From Pengzhenrongella frigida (GTDB lineage Bacteria > Actinomycetota > Actinomycetes > Actinomycetales > Cellulomonadaceae), in assembly GCF_004168625.1 (NCBI RefSeq), contig NZ_SDWW01000011.1, positions 33,279-97,278 on the forward strand: a DNA stretch of 64,000 bases, written 5' to 3'. The notes below the pieces were generated by a model. The model searched no databases, was not told the origin of the DNA, and saw only the letters and a list, made by a program, of their open reading frames with translations. Numbering within the stretch: position 1 is the first letter of the stretch; each line of letters opens with the position of its first letter. Below are positions 47,146 through 56,792 of this stretch, piece by piece. A program made the translations under genes and the position numbers.

Positions 47146-50100
47146 TGCACCTGCGTTCGCTCACGATGCAGGCGCTCGGGCCGTTCGCCGGGAAGTACAC
47201 GATCGACTTCGAGCAGCTCGGCGCGTCCGGGCTGTACCTGCTCGAAGGTCCGACGGGCGCCGGCAAGTCGACCATCATCGACGCGATCGTGTTCGCGCTG
47301 TACGGCAAGGTCGCCTCGGCCGACTCGAGCGACGACCGGCTGCGGTCCGGGTACGCCGACGAGGACACCGAGACCTACGTCGACCTGGTGTTCGAGACCG
47401 GGTCGGGTGAGTACCGCGTGCTGCGCAGCCCCGAGTGGATGCGGGCCAAGAAGCGCGGCTCAGGCACCACGAAGCAGCAGGCGACCGTGAAGCTGTGGCG
47501 CCTGGCCGGGCCCGACGGCGCCCTCGGGGCCGGGACGGCCGATCCGGCCGGCGGCGAGCTCATCTCGACCCGCCTGGACGAGGCCGGCGCGGAGATCCAG
47601 CGCGCGATCGGGCTCGACCGCGCCCAGTTCGTGCAGACCATCGTGCTGCCGCAGGGGGAGTTCGCGAGCTTCCTGCGCGCCGATCCGGAGCACCGGCGCG
47701 GGCTGCTGCAGAAGGTGTTCGGCACCGCGGTGTACGAGCGGGTGCAGGACCGGCTGGTCGCGATGCGGATCGAGGTGCAGCGCGCGGTCGCCGCCGCGCG
47801 CACGGACGTCGGCGCGGCGGTGGCCCACTTCGTCGGCTCGGCGGGGATCACCGACGAGGTCCCGGGCCCAGTCGGGGCGGCGGGCCCGGGTGAGTTGGCG
47901 AGCGCGGCCGAGCTGCGCGCGCTCGGCGAGGTCGCCTCACCGGACGTGCTGCCGGCCGTGCGGGCGCACGTCGATGCCCTCGCGCAGGCCGCCGCGGACG
48001 CGACCAGGGCCGAAGCCGCCGCCCGCGACGAGCTCACCCGCGCACGGTCCGTGTTCGACGAGACGCGGGTGCTCGCCGACGCGGTGGCGCGGCGCGCAGC
48101 ACTCCGCGCTGAGCAGGACCTGTTGGCCGAGCGCGCGCCCACCCACGCCGCCGACGTCGAACGCCGCGACCTGGCTCGCCGGGCGTCCGTCGTCGCGCCC
48201 GTCCTGACCGCCGCCGGGGTGGCCGACGCCGCGGCCGGGCGGGCCCGTGACCGGCTCGCCCGCGCGCGCTCCGTCGTTCCCGCCGACCTGGCACGGCTGG
48301 ATCGCGCGGGCCTGACGGCGGCGCGGGACGGGTTCGCCGCCCAGGTGGCGACCCTCGCCCGGGTGGAACGGCTCGAACGCGACCTGCCCGATCGGCGTCG
48401 TCACCTGGACGCCGACGAGACGACGCTCGTGTCCGCGGTCGCGGAGCAGGAGGCCCTTGCCGTCGAGGCCGTCTCCCGCCCGGCCGCGCGCAACGAGCTC
48501 GTCAGCGCGATCACCGCCTGCCAGGAGGTCGCGGCGGACCTGCCGGTGCGCCAGCAGCGTGCAGAGGCCGCTCGCACGGCCGGCGAAGCGGCCCGCACGG
48601 CCGAGACCCTCGCGGTGACCCTGGCCGCGGCGATCGCTGCGGCGGCGGACAGGCTCGCGCTCGCGCAGGAGGCGATCGCAGCGGAGGCCTACCTGCGCGG
48701 TCGGCGGCTCGCGGGGATGGCCGGCGAGCTGGCCGCCGGGCTCGCGCCCGACGCACCGTGCCCGGTGTGCGGCGCCCGCGAGCACCCGCAGGTGGCCGCG
48801 CTCGCCGCCGATCACGCCACGGCGGAGCAGGTCGAGCTGGCCGAGGGCGCACGGACCGTCGCCGAGGCGGCCTTCGCGCGGGCCTCCGGCATCGTGACCA
48901 CCCTCACCGAACGGCTGTCCGGCCAGCGCGAGCTCGCCGGCCCGAAGACCCTGGCCGAGCACGACGCCGACGCCGAGCAGCTCGGGGTGCTCGTCGCGAT
49001 GGCCGTCACGGCGCGATCCGAGCTCGACGTGCTGCACGCCGCCCTGGCCGACCACGACGCGGCGACCGAGGAGGCGGCGGTCCGATCGCGTGCGCTCGAC
49101 ACGGCGATCACCACGGCGCGGGTGTCCGTCGCTGCGCTGCGGTCCGACCTAACCTCCACCGAGCGTGAGATCGAGATGGCGCGGGACGGTCGGCCGACCG
49201 TCGCCGCCCGGGTGGCGGACCTGGGCGCGCAGGTGGCCGCGTGCGATGCGCTCGCGGCTGCGCTCGAGGGCGCGGAGCGGGCCGAGCAGGACCTCAGCAC
49301 GCGGTCGACCGAGCTGGCCGCGGCCCTCGCCGCCCAGGGGTTCGCGGACGGCGCATCCGCCCGTGCTGCGTTGTTGCCTGCGGCCGACCTGACCGCCCTG
49401 GAGGCGGCGATCGCCGCGCAGGACGCGGCGCTGGCCCGGGTCTCCAGCGGGCTCGCCGAGCCGGCGATCGCCGCGCTGGCCGACGACGTCGTCGTCGATC
49501 TGGAGGCCGCGCGCGTCGCGCAGGCGGGCGCCGAGGCGGTGGCCGGTGCAGCGGCCGGTGCTGCCGTGCTCGCGGCGCGGTCCGCGTCGTCGGCCGCGGC
49601 CGCGATGGACGAGGTCGAGGCGGCACTGGCGCTGCACGAGGCCGCGCGCGCCCTGGCCGGGCCGGTGACCCGGATGGCGGACCTCGCGGCGGCCTCGGGT
49701 GGCGACAACGCGAAGCGGCTGACGCTTGCGACGTACGTGCTGGTCAAACGGTTCGAAGACGTCGTGGCGGCGGCGAACGATCGGCTGCTGCCGATGTCGG
49801 ACGGACGGTTCGAGCTCGTCCGCAGTGACGAACGGGAGGACGTGCGCAGTCGGCGCACGGGGTTGTCGATGAAGGTGATCGACCACCGGATGGAAGCGGC
49901 CCGTGACCCGCGCACGCTGTCCGGCGGCGAGACCTTCTACGTCTCGCTGTGCCTGGCCCTCGGCATGGCCGACGTCGTGACCGCCGAGGCGGGCGGGATC
50001 GAGCTCGGCACGCTGTTCGTCGACGAGGGGTTCGGGTCCCTCGACCCCGAGACCCTCGAGGCGGTGCTCGTCGAGCTGGGCAAGCTGCGCGCCGGTGGGC

Positions 50101-50213
50101 GCGTGGTGGGTGTCGTGTCGCACGTCGAGGCGCTCAAGCAGTCGATCGCGGAACGGATCGAGGTTCGACGACTGGCCGACGGCTCGAGCACCCTGACGGT
50201 CCGGGCGGGGTAG
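47145..50213 (+). CDS. sbcC: Exonuclease SbcC (Rad50-type ATPase subunit)
   Basis: SMC-like ATPase that tethers DNA and drives the SbcD nuclease. 1022 residues. Walker A GPTGAGKS at 35-42, a Q-loop region QTIVLPQGEFASFLRA, two long Ala/Arg/Glu-rich coiled coils, the zinc hook CPVC at 539-542, ABC signature LSGGETFYVSL near 926 and Walker B LFVDEGFGSLDPE. Overlaps sbcD by one base. Converges with the exonuclease gene after a repeat-rich hairpin. Confidence 0.96.
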   Translation: MHLRSLTMQALGPFAGKYTIDFEQLGASGLYLLEGPTGAGKSTIIDAIVFALYGKVASADSSDDRLRSGYADEDTETYVDLVFETGSGEYRVLRSPEWMRAKKRGSGTTKQQATVKLWRLAGPDGALGAGTADPAGGELISTRLDEAGAEIQRAIGLDRAQFVQTIVLPQGEFASFLRADPEHRRGLLQKVFGTAVYERVQDRLVAMRIEVQRAVAAARTDVGAAVAHFVGSAGITDEVPGPVGAAGPGELASAAELRALGEVASPDVLPAVRAHVDALAQAAADATRAEAAARDELTRARSVFDETRVLADAVARRAALRAEQDLLAERAPTHAADVERRDLARRASVVAPVLTAAGVADAAAGRARDRLARARSVVPADLARLDRAGLTAARDGFAAQVATLARVERLERDLPDRRRHLDADETTLVSAVAEQEALAVEAVSRPAARNELVSAITACQEVAADLPVRQQRAEAARTAGEAARTAETLAVTLAAAIAAAADRLALAQEAIAAEAYLRGRRLAGMAGELAAGLAPDAPCPVCGAREHPQVAALAADHATAEQVELAEGARTVAEAAFARASGIVTTLTERLSGQRELAGPKTLAEHDADAEQLGVLVAMAVTARSELDVLHAALADHDAATEEAAVRSRALDTAITTARVSVAALRSDLTSTEREIEMARDGRPTVAARVADLGAQVAACDALAAALEGAERAEQDLSTRSTELAAALAAQGFADGASARAALLPAADLTALEAAIAAQDAALARVSSGLAEPAIAALADDVVVDLEAARVAQAGAEAVAGAAAGAAVLAARSASSAAAAMDEVEAALALHEAARALAGPVTRMADLAAASGGDNAKRLTLATYVLVKRFEDVVAAANDRLLPMSDGRFELVRSDEREDVRSRRTGLSMKVIDHRMEAARDPRTLSGGETFYVSLCLALGMADVVTAEAGGIELGTLFVDEGFGSLDPETLEAVLVELGKLRAGGRVVGVVSHVEALKQSIAERIEVRRLADGSSTLTVRAG

Positions 50214-50216
50214 GCG

Positions 50217-50235
50217 GCTCAGCGGGCCGCTGAGC
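50217..50235. terminator. Hairpin with adjoining direct repeats between sbcC and the exonuclease
   Basis: GCTCAGCG pairs with CGCTGAGC over a 3-base loop, four bases after the sbcC stop. The element overlaps two copies of GGGCCGCTGAGCTACC head to tail (50224-50255 region). Convergent genes, so it may end both. Confidence 0.55.
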
Positions 50236-50250
50236 TACCGGGCCGCTGAG

Positions 50251-50967
50251 CTACCGGGCCGCGGTGACTCCGCGGTAGCCGTGCCGCACCAGGACGCGGA
50301 CCGCCGGTGCGGGGGCGGCGGCCGGCATCAGGCTGTCGAGGTCGAGCATGCCGTCCGCGGGCCCGCCGAAGCCGCCGCCGAGACCGGGTCCGGTCGGCGC
50401 CACGCCGGGCCAGTGGGCGCGGACCGCGGCGTCGTACACCGGTCGCCACGGCGGTGGAACCGGCCCGGACCGCAGGAAGTACTGCAGCAGCTCGGCGGTC
50501 GCGCGGGTGTCGCCGATCGCCGAGTGTGCCCCGCTGTGGACGACGCCAGCCTGTTCGCAGCTGACCGCGAGCGTCCGTTTCGGCCCGGGCAGGTGCTGGC
50601 GCGCCAACGCCTGCGTGCACAGGCAACGACCGGGATCGAGCGGCACCGTCAGGCCCGCGGCCGCGAACTCCGCCGTGAGGAACCGGGCGTCGAAGGCGAT
50701 GTTGTGCCCCACGACGAGCCGACCCGAGAACAGGTACGCGAGATACGGAGCGATCTCGTCGAACCGAGGGGCGCGCGCGACCTCGGCCGCGCTGATCCCG
50801 TGCACGTGCTGCGGCCCGACGCCGCGGTCGGGGTTGAGCAGGGTCTCCCACTCCCGCTCGACGCGGCCGTCGTCGTCCAGCAGCACGACGGCGACCTCGA
50901 GCACCCGGTCACCCTGTGCCGGCGAGAATCCGGTGGTCTCCGTGTCGACGACCGCATACCCGCTCAT
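50251..50967 (-). CDS. DEDDh 3'-5' exonuclease, DnaQ-like
   Basis: 238 residues. The catalytic acids are Asp8 and Glu10 in VVDTETTGF, Asp in VGHNIAFDARFL and His/Asp in HSAIGDTRATAEL. It resembles the epsilon subunit but lacks the polymerase-binding tail; a Gly/Ala/Pro-rich C-terminus follows the domain. The ATG at 50967 follows GACGAT by seven bases, a leaderless-type start; the frame is open to 51012. Proofreading or DNA-repair role, beside sbcC. Confidence 0.9.
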   Translation of the reverse strand: MSGYAVVDTETTGFSPAQGDRVLEVAVVLLDDDGRVEREWETLLNPDRGVGPQHVHGISAAEVARAPRFDEIAPYLAYLFSGRLVVGHNIAFDARFLTAEFAAAGLTVPLDPGRCLCTQALARQHLPGPKRTLAVSCEQAGVVHSGAHSAIGDTRATAELLQYFLRSGPVPPPWRPVYDAAVRAHWPGVAPTGPGLGGGFGGPADGMLDLDSLMPAAAPAPAVRVLVRHGYRGVTAAR

Positions 50968-51093
50968 GCGGCAGATCGTCGCACCCCTGCCCCCGCAACC
51001 CGGGTGTCCCACGCCGACGACCCGGCAATTCCGCGCGGCCGACGATCCGGCGATCCGCGCGGCTGCGAGATCCGCGGTCGAGGCGCGCGCGGC

Positions 51094-52365
51094 TCAGAGG
51101 GCGGAGACCGGGATCTCGGCAGTGATCGCCGGGACGCTCGTCGGCGGGGCGAGGGGGGCCACCGGCTGGCGTCGCCAGGTGCGGGAGACCGCGGCGAGGA
51201 GGATGGCACTCAGCGCGATCATCGTGAACATGACCCCCGCCATCGCGACCGCCGGGTCGCCGCCGAGCAGGCCGGTGATCGGCGCGATCAGGGCGCCGAC
51301 CCCGAACTGCAGTGCGCCGAGCAGCGCCGCCGCGCTCCCGGCCCGGTGCCCGTTGGTCGCCAGCGCGATCGCCGGGGCGGAGGGCATCACCAGGCCGGCG
51401 GTCGCGAGCGTCAGGATGAGCAGCACCCCGACGGGGACGAGCCCGCCACCCGCGAGGGCGACGACGAACAGGGCGGTCGAGAGCCCGAGCCCCGACCAGA
51501 CGGCGAACGTGAGGATCTGGGTCGGCTGGAACCGGCCGACGAGCGCCCCGCACACCTGGCTCGCGATCGTGATGGCCGCGGCTCCCCCGGCGAACACGAA
51601 CCCGAACTGCTGCACGTCCAGCCCGAACCCGGCCTGGAACACGAACGTCGACGAGGCGACGTAGGTGAACAGCGCGGACATGTAGAACGCCGACAGCAGC
51701 GCGAGCCCGAGGAACGGGCGGTTGGTCAGCAGGTCCCGGTACGTGCCCAGGGCCGCGCTCGTCCCGCCCAACCGGCGGCGCTCGACCGGCAACGACTCGC
51801 GCAGGAAGACCGCCGCGAGCACGAGCAGCACGACGCCGGTCGCGGCGAGGAAGCCGAAAATGCTGCGCCACGACCCGAACCGCAGCAGCTGCGCGCCGAT
51901 GGTGGGGGCCAGGATCGGCGCCACCCCGACGACGAGCATCAGCCGCGCGAGCACCTTCGAGACCTGGATGCCGGTGTACTTGTCCTGGATGATCGCCATC
52001 GACAGCACCATCCCGGCGGCGGCGCTGAAGCCCTGCACGAACCGCAGCGCGGTGAGCATCCCGACCGACCCGGCGAACACGATGGCCGTCGACGCCAGGA
52101 CGTAGACCGCCAGGGAACCGAGCAGGGGACGACGGCGACCGTACGTGTCGGACAGCGATCCGATCAGGAGCTGACCGAGGGCGAGACCGGCGAGCGACGC
52201 CGTGAGCGTCAGCTGGACCAGGGCCGACGACGCGGACAGGTCGACGGCGATCTCCGGGAAGGCCGCGAGATAGGTGTCGAACGTGAGCGGGCCGATGGCC
52301 GTGAGAGCGGAGAGCAGCAGGATGAACCCGGCGCCGATGCGGGTCCGTGCGGGGGTGGGGGGCAT
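51094..52365 (-). CDS. Bcr/CflA family multidrug efflux transporter
   Basis: Major-facilitator proton antiporter, 423 residues with 12 predicted membrane helices. The motif A loop GSLSDTYGRRRPLLGS lies between helices 2 and 3, and LTFDTYLAAFPEIAVDL is the opening typical of Bcr/CflA. Members export bicyclomycin, sulfonamides or other drugs; substrate not predictable. I chose the ATG at 52365, next to the first helix; 17 codons of open frame precede it. Stands alone. Confidence 0.9.
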   Translation of the reverse strand: MPPTPARTRIGAGFILLLSALTAIGPLTFDTYLAAFPEIAVDLSASSALVQLTLTASLAGLALGQLLIGSLSDTYGRRRPLLGSLAVYVLASTAIVFAGSVGMLTALRFVQGFSAAAGMVLSMAIIQDKYTGIQVSKVLARLMLVVGVAPILAPTIGAQLLRFGSWRSIFGFLAATGVVLLVLAAVFLRESLPVERRRLGGTSAALGTYRDLLTNRPFLGLALLSAFYMSALFTYVASSTFVFQAGFGLDVQQFGFVFAGGAAAITIASQVCGALVGRFQPTQILTFAVWSGLGLSTALFVVALAGGGLVPVGVLLILTLATAGLVMPSAPAIALATNGHRAGSAAALLGALQFGVGALIAPITGLLGGDPAVAMAGVMFTMIALSAILLAAVSRTWRRQPVAPLAPPTSVPAITAEIPVSAL

Positions 52366-52434
52366 ACCCGTCCAACCCCCGGGTTCAGCCGGGTTCTTCC
52401 CCCGGGTCCCCACCATCCGGATGGTGGACGGGCG

Positions 52435-52863
52435 TCACCACGACCAACCGCGTTCGGCCAGCTCCACCTCTTCCCGGAAGCGCTCGCCCTCGTCGCCCGG
52501 CGCGCTCGGTCGGGTAGCGACCCCGGCCAGGACGCACGCCTCGGCCAGGAGGGCGTCGTAGGCGACCTGGGTCGCCTCGAGGTGGTGGGCCCGCGCGAAC
52601 ACGGTCTCGTCGCGCTCGAGGGCGCGGACCTCGTCGGCGACGGCGCTCAGGCGGGTCTGGATGCGCAGCACCTCGAACGGGTTCGGGGCCGGGGTTCGTC
52701 TGCGGTGCAGTCGCAGGCCGGCGTGCGGCCGCTGCCCGCCGGACGTCGCCGGGCCGTCCAGGCGGCGCGACGCCGCCCGAGCCGGCGGTCCGTGGCGCCG
52801 CCACACCGGCCGCAGCGCCCACAGCACCACCGCCGTGAGGATGACCAGGGGAATCCAGCGCAT
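52435..52863 (-). CDS. Membrane-anchored protein of unknown function
   Basis: 142 residues. One N-terminal membrane segment (IPLVILTAVVLWAL) is followed by an Arg/Pro-rich linker and a C-terminal helical, probably coiled-coil part from about 65 (VLRIQTRLSAVADEVRALER) ending EEVELAERGWSW. Not recognised. It lies upstream of the transporter gene on the same strand, 69 bp away, so they may share a transcript. Typical of small actinobacterial envelope proteins. Confidence 0.7.
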   Translation of the reverse strand: MRWIPLVILTAVVLWALRPVWRRHGPPARAASRRLDGPATSGGQRPHAGLRLHRRRTPAPNPFEVLRIQTRLSAVADEVRALERDETVFARAHHLEATQVAYDALLAEACVLAGVATRPSAPGDEGERFREEVELAERGWSW

Positions 52864-52961
52864 CGTTCGGTCCCGTTCGGCGAGGTCTGATTCCAGATTA
52901 GGTGCCGTGCGGAGCGGCCGCCAGACCCTGCCCGGGCCGATTCTGCCGGCGGGACGGCTCG

Positions 52962-52967
52962 TACAGT
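52962..52967 (+). promoter_or_regulatory. -10 box of a leaderless DUF2993 transcript
   Basis: TACAGT ends seven bases before the ATG at 52975, the same hexamer and spacing as upstream of ybaK. Confidence 0.6.
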
Positions 52968-52974
52968 GGCCCGC

Positions 52975-53682
52975 ATGGGTGTGCGCGCAGTGGCCGTCGG
53001 TTCGACCGTGCTCGTGCTGCTCGCGGGCGGTGCGGTCGTCGTCGACCGGGTCGCCGTCGGCCGGGCGGAGGCGCTCGCGGTGCGGGAGCTGGCGGCCAAC
53101 GTCGACGGTCTCGTCGGCGAGCCGCGGGTCACGATCGGCGGCTTCCCGTTCCTCACCCAGCTGAGCGCGGGCACACTCTCGGACGTCTCGGTGCGCGCCG
53201 ATGGGCTGACGTTGGAGGGTGTCGAGGTGACCGACGTCGAGGTCGACGCGAGCGACGTGACCACCGCCGAGCCGTACACGGTCGCCCGCGCGGTGCTCAC
53301 CGGCACGCTGTCGGCAGCGACCCTCCAGGAGCTCGTCGCGACCAGGTCCGACGTCGAGCTCGAGCTGCAGATCGAGGGCGATCAGCTCACGGCGGCCACC
53401 CAGCTGCTCGGGCTGGATGTCACCGCGACCCTGGTGCCCCGGGTGGAGGACGGCCAGATCCGGGTCGACGTCGTCTCCGTCGCCTTCGGCGGGCTCGCGG
53501 TCGACGTCGACGACCTGCCGGGGGTGCTCGCGGGTCAGCTGAGCGACCTCACCGTGCCCATCGACGGACTGCCCGACGGGTTCGAGCTGTCGGGAGTCGT
53601 GGTGCGCGACGGCGGCGTGCGGGTGACCGCGACCGGGCTCGACGTCGAGCTGCCGGCGGGCGCCGCCGGGCTCGCGCCCTAG
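52975..53682 (+). CDS. DUF2993 (LmeA-like) envelope protein
   Basis: 235 residues. A signal-anchor (VAVGSTVLVLLAGGAVVVDR) is followed by the DUF2993 domain with the family stretches VRELAANVDGLVGEPRV, IGGFPFLTQLSAGTLSDVSV and VDLPG-type repeats. In mycobacteria a DUF2993 protein, LmeA, supports mannan elongation in lipomannan synthesis; a similar lipid-binding role is inference. Start ATG 52975 fits the leaderless -10 box. Confidence 0.86.
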   Translation: MGVRAVAVGSTVLVLLAGGAVVVDRVAVGRAEALAVRELAANVDGLVGEPRVTIGGFPFLTQLSAGTLSDVSVRADGLTLEGVEVTDVEVDASDVTTAEPYTVARAVLTGTLSAATLQELVATRSDVELELQIEGDQLTAATQLLGLDVTATLVPRVEDGQIRVDVVSVAFGGLAVDVDDLPGVLAGQLSDLTVPIDGLPDGFELSGVVVRDGGVRVTATGLDVELPAGAAGLAP

Positions 53683-53740
53683 CGGCGACCCCTCGCGGCG
53701 ACGTCCTCTTCGATCGGTCGCCGGTCGCCGGTCGCGGTCG

Positions 53741-54547
53741 TCACCCGCCCGGGGCGGACACCACCTCGCACCGCCCGAGCTCGCGCGCGAGCGCGTCCCG
53801 CTCGGCCGCCGTCACCCACAGCCCGTACGCGGCCTTGACCCGAATCTGGCGGATGACATAGCGGCAGCGGAACGGCTTGTGCGGCGGCAGCCAGGTCGCC
53901 GCGTCGCCCGCGCCCTTCTCCTGGTTGAGCGGTCCGTCGACGGCGAGCAGGTTGGCGGGATCGTTGGCGAACGCCGCCCGGACCTGCGGCGACCAGCTCT
54001 GCGCGCCCTTCTGCCAGGCGTCAGCGAGCGCGACGACGTGGTCGATCTGCACGTCCGCGCTGGTCTCGGCCCCGCGCTCGAAGGCGATCGGCTGCCCGCT
54101 GTACGGGTCGGCGAGCGTGCCGGACAGCACCGCGCAGTCGCCGGTGCCGGGCTTGAACGTCACGGCGGTGAGGTCGCGCGCGAGCACGTCGTTGCGTGTG
54201 TCGCACCCGTTGCGGTCGACGTCCTGCCACGCCTGGCCGAAGAGGTCGCGGTCGTATCCCGTACGGGGCGCCCGGCCCTTGACCTCGAGCGAGTCCAGCG
54301 CGACCCACGCGGAGGCGGCGTCGTCGGCGGTGACGGGATAGCGCAGCCCGGCGGCCGCCGTCGTGATCCCCCCGGCCGCAAGGCCGACGCCGACGGCCAC
54401 CGCAAGCGCGGACGCCGCGTAGATGGCGGCCACCGCACCACCCCGGACTGCACCCCGGGTGCCGCCCCGCCCGGCACCCCGCCCCGCGCCCCGGCTCCGG
54501 CGGGCGCGGGGCCACGGAGCGGGGTCCGACCGGGAGCGGGAGGTCAC
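53741..54547 (-). CDS. Secreted DUF1524-type HNH nuclease
   Basis: 268 residues. After a long Arg/Gly-rich N-terminus, a membrane/secretion segment (AAIYAASALAVAVGVGLAAG) precedes a domain with VQIDHVVALADAW near 178 and FANDPANLLAVDGPLNQEKG, then DAATWLPP, the DUF1524/GmrSD-type HNH signature. CDTRNDVL and the Cys pair may form disulfides. A role in extracellular nucleic-acid use is inference. The GTG start at 54547 is uncertain since no ribosome site was seen; the frame is open to 55420. Confidence 0.82.
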   Translation of the reverse strand: MTSRSRSDPAPWPRARRSRGAGRGAGRGGTRGAVRGGAVAAIYAASALAVAVGVGLAAGGITTAAAGLRYPVTADDAASAWVALDSLEVKGRAPRTGYDRDLFGQAWQDVDRNGCDTRNDVLARDLTAVTFKPGTGDCAVLSGTLADPYSGQPIAFERGAETSADVQIDHVVALADAWQKGAQSWSPQVRAAFANDPANLLAVDGPLNQEKGAGDAATWLPPHKPFRCRYVIRQIRVKAAYGLWVTAAERDALARELGRCEVVSAPGG

Positions 54548-54648
54548 GTCCGCGAGCGTGGCACGGGCCGCCGACGTCGGTCCCTGGCGCGGCCGGCCGC
54601 TGTGGACCGCCGGGCGTCGCTCGGCGCCCGGCGTCGGGCCGCAGTCGA

Positions 54649-54654
54649 TACCCT
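54649..54654 (+). promoter_or_regulatory. -10 box of a leaderless deoD transcript
   Basis: TACCCT ends seven bases before the deoD ATG at 54662; GA precedes it. Confidence 0.5.
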
Positions 54655-54661
54655 GCAGATC

Positions 54662-55378
54662 ATGGCTACCCCGCACATCTCCGCAGCGCCCGGCGACTTC
54701 GCTCCCGACGTCCTCATGCCCGGCGACCCCCGCCGCGCCCGTCACATCGCCGAGACCGTGCTCGACGACGCCCGCCTGGTCACCGAGGTCCGCGGCATCC
54801 TCGGGTTCACCGGCACCTACGAGGGTCGACCGGTCTCCGTGCTCGCGTCGGGCATGGGCATGCCGTCGATCTCGATCTACGCGACCGAGCTGTTCCGGTT
54901 CTACGGGGTGCGCCGGATCATCCGGATCGGTACCGCGGGCGGCATGGCGCCGGTCCTTGAGGTCGGCGACGTCGTGATCGCGACCGCCGCCCACACCGAC
55001 TCCGCCCTGACCGCGAACCGGATCCCGGGCATCCACTACAGCCACGCCCCGAACTTCGCGCTCGCGGCGGCAGCGGTCGCGGCGGCCACGTCCGGCACCC
55101 ACCCGGGTGCGGTGCACGCGGGCGCGGTGCTCTCGAGCGACGCGTTCTACGTCGACCGCCCGAGCACGAACGAGCTCCTGGTGCGGCACGGCACGCTCGC
55201 GGTCGAGATGGAGGCGGCGGCGCTGTACGCCGTGGCCGACGCCGAGGGAGGTCAGGCGCTCGCGATCTGCACCATCTCCGACCTGCTGTTCTCGGGTGCC
55301 GCCCTGTCTGCCGACGAGCGCGAGGTGCTGTTCGACCGCGCCGTGCACCTCGGCCTGGCCGCCTTCGCCACCGCCTGA
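54662..55378 (+). CDS. deoD: Purine-nucleoside phosphorylase, DeoD type
   Basis: Phosphorolyses purine nucleosides to base and ribose-1-phosphate. 238 residues, hexameric PNP type. Family signs are DVLMPGDPRRARHIAE, IGTAGGM near 99, AVEMEAAALY near 180 and TISDLLFSGAALSADERE near 200, with the catalytic Asp in ISDLL. Divergent from the secreted nuclease gene with a shared gap, which could mean a common role in nucleic-acid salvage. Confidence 0.96.
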   Translation: MATPHISAAPGDFAPDVLMPGDPRRARHIAETVLDDARLVTEVRGILGFTGTYEGRPVSVLASGMGMPSISIYATELFRFYGVRRIIRIGTAGGMAPVLEVGDVVIATAAHTDSALTANRIPGIHYSHAPNFALAAAAVAAATSGTHPGAVHAGAVLSSDAFYVDRPSTNELLVRHGTLAVEMEAAALYAVADAEGGQALAICTISDLLFSGAALSADEREVLFDRAVHLGLAAFATA

Positions 55379-55458
55379 GCCGAGGTGGCGGGCGCTCGGC
55401 GCCCGCATCGCCCGCGGCACCCTTGACGGCGGTCGGCTGGGAGGAGTAGCGACGACGC

Positions 55459-56682
55459 ATGGACCCGAAGCAGACCTTCGTCATCGTCGGAGCGAGTCTG
55501 GCCGGCGCCGCCGCGGCGCAAGTCCTGCGGGAGGAGGGGTTCGACGGGCAGATCGTGCTCATCGGCAGCGAGCCGAACCGCCCGTACGAGCGGCCCCCGC
55601 TGTCCAAGGGCCTGCTGTTGGGCACCGCCCCGCTCGAGGACGTGTTCGTCCACCCGAGCGACTGGTACGCGTGGAACGACATCGACCTGAGGCTGGCCAC
55701 GACCGTCACCTCGATCGACCGGGCAGCCCGGGTCGTGGTCTGCGACGACGGCCGGCGCGTCGGGTACGACCGGCTGCTGCTCACGACCGGCTCGGAGCCC
55801 CGGCGGCTGACCGTGCCGGGTGCCGGGCTCGACGGAGTCGTGTACCTGCGCCGGCTGGAGGACTGCGAGCTGCTGAAGATCGAGATCGACCGCGCGTCGC
55901 GGGTCGCGATCATCGGCGGGGGCTGGATCGGGCTCGAGGTCGCCGCCGCGGCCCGGGCCGCCGGTCGGGAGGTCGCCGTGATCGAGACCGCCGAGCTCCC
56001 GCTGCTGCGTGTGCTCGGCCGAGAGGTCGCCCAGATCTACGCCGACCTGCACCACGCGCACGGCGTGCGCCTGCTCCTCGGCGCGCAGGTGGTGGGCCTG
56101 ACCGGCGACGGTCTGGTGACCGGCGTCGAGCTCGCCGACGGGAGCGCGGTGCCCGCCGACCTCGTCGTGGTCGGGATCGGGATCACCCCGGTGGTCGCGC
56201 TCGCGGCCGACGCCGGCCTCGACGTCACCGGCGGCGTGCTGGTCGATGAGCACCTGTGCACCGCGGATCCGGCTGTGTTCGCGGCGGGCGACGTCGCGAA
56301 CGCCTACCACCCGACCCTGCGCCGCCGGCTGCGCGTCGAGCACTGGGAGAACGCGCGGCGGCAGGGCGCGATCGCGGCCAAGGCGATGCTCGGGCAGGAC
56401 GCCACGTTCGACCGGTTGCCGTACTTCTTCTCGGACCAGTACGACCTCGGCATGGAGTACGTCGGGTACGTGGAGCCCGGTGAGGCCGACCAGGTCGTGT
56501 TCCGGGGCGAGGTCCGGCGCCACGAGTTCATCGCGTTCTGGCTCGCCGGCGGCCGGGTGCTGGCGGGGATGAACGTGAACGTGTGGGACGTCGTCGGCGA
56601 CATCGAGGACCTGATCGCCAGCGCCCGGACGGTGGACCCGGCCCGCCTGGCCGACCCGTCGATCCCGCTCGCCGCCGTCTGA
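55459..56682 (+). CDS. FAD/NAD(P)-dependent ferredoxin-reductase-like oxidoreductase
   Basis: 407 residues. FAD fold FVIVGASLAGAAAAQVLRE at the N-terminus, PYERPPLSKGLL typical of ferredoxin/rubredoxin reductases, NAD fold IIGGGWIGLEVAAAAR near 150, and FAAGDVANAYH near 275. It passes electrons from NAD(P)H to a small ferredoxin, as in P450 or dioxygenase systems, but no such partner lies nearby. ATG with GGGAGGAG upstream. 80 bp after deoD on the same strand. Confidence 0.92.
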   Translation: MDPKQTFVIVGASLAGAAAAQVLREEGFDGQIVLIGSEPNRPYERPPLSKGLLLGTAPLEDVFVHPSDWYAWNDIDLRLATTVTSIDRAARVVVCDDGRRVGYDRLLLTTGSEPRRLTVPGAGLDGVVYLRRLEDCELLKIEIDRASRVAIIGGGWIGLEVAAAARAAGREVAVIETAELPLLRVLGREVAQIYADLHHAHGVRLLLGAQVVGLTGDGLVTGVELADGSAVPADLVVVGIGITPVVALAADAGLDVTGGVLVDEHLCTADPAVFAAGDVANAYHPTLRRRLRVEHWENARRQGAIAAKAMLGQDATFDRLPYFFSDQYDLGMEYVGYVEPGEADQVVFRGEVRRHEFIAFWLAGGRVLAGMNVNVWDVVGDIEDLIASARTVDPARLADPSIPLAAV

Positions 56683-56792
56683 GGGCGCTCTCCGGGACCC
56701 CGGTCGGCCTCGGCGTCCGGGTGATTGCTCATGCAGCGACCTTCCGTGGCCGATAGGGCGAACAGGGGCTGGACAGAACTGCAGGGGGAAGC

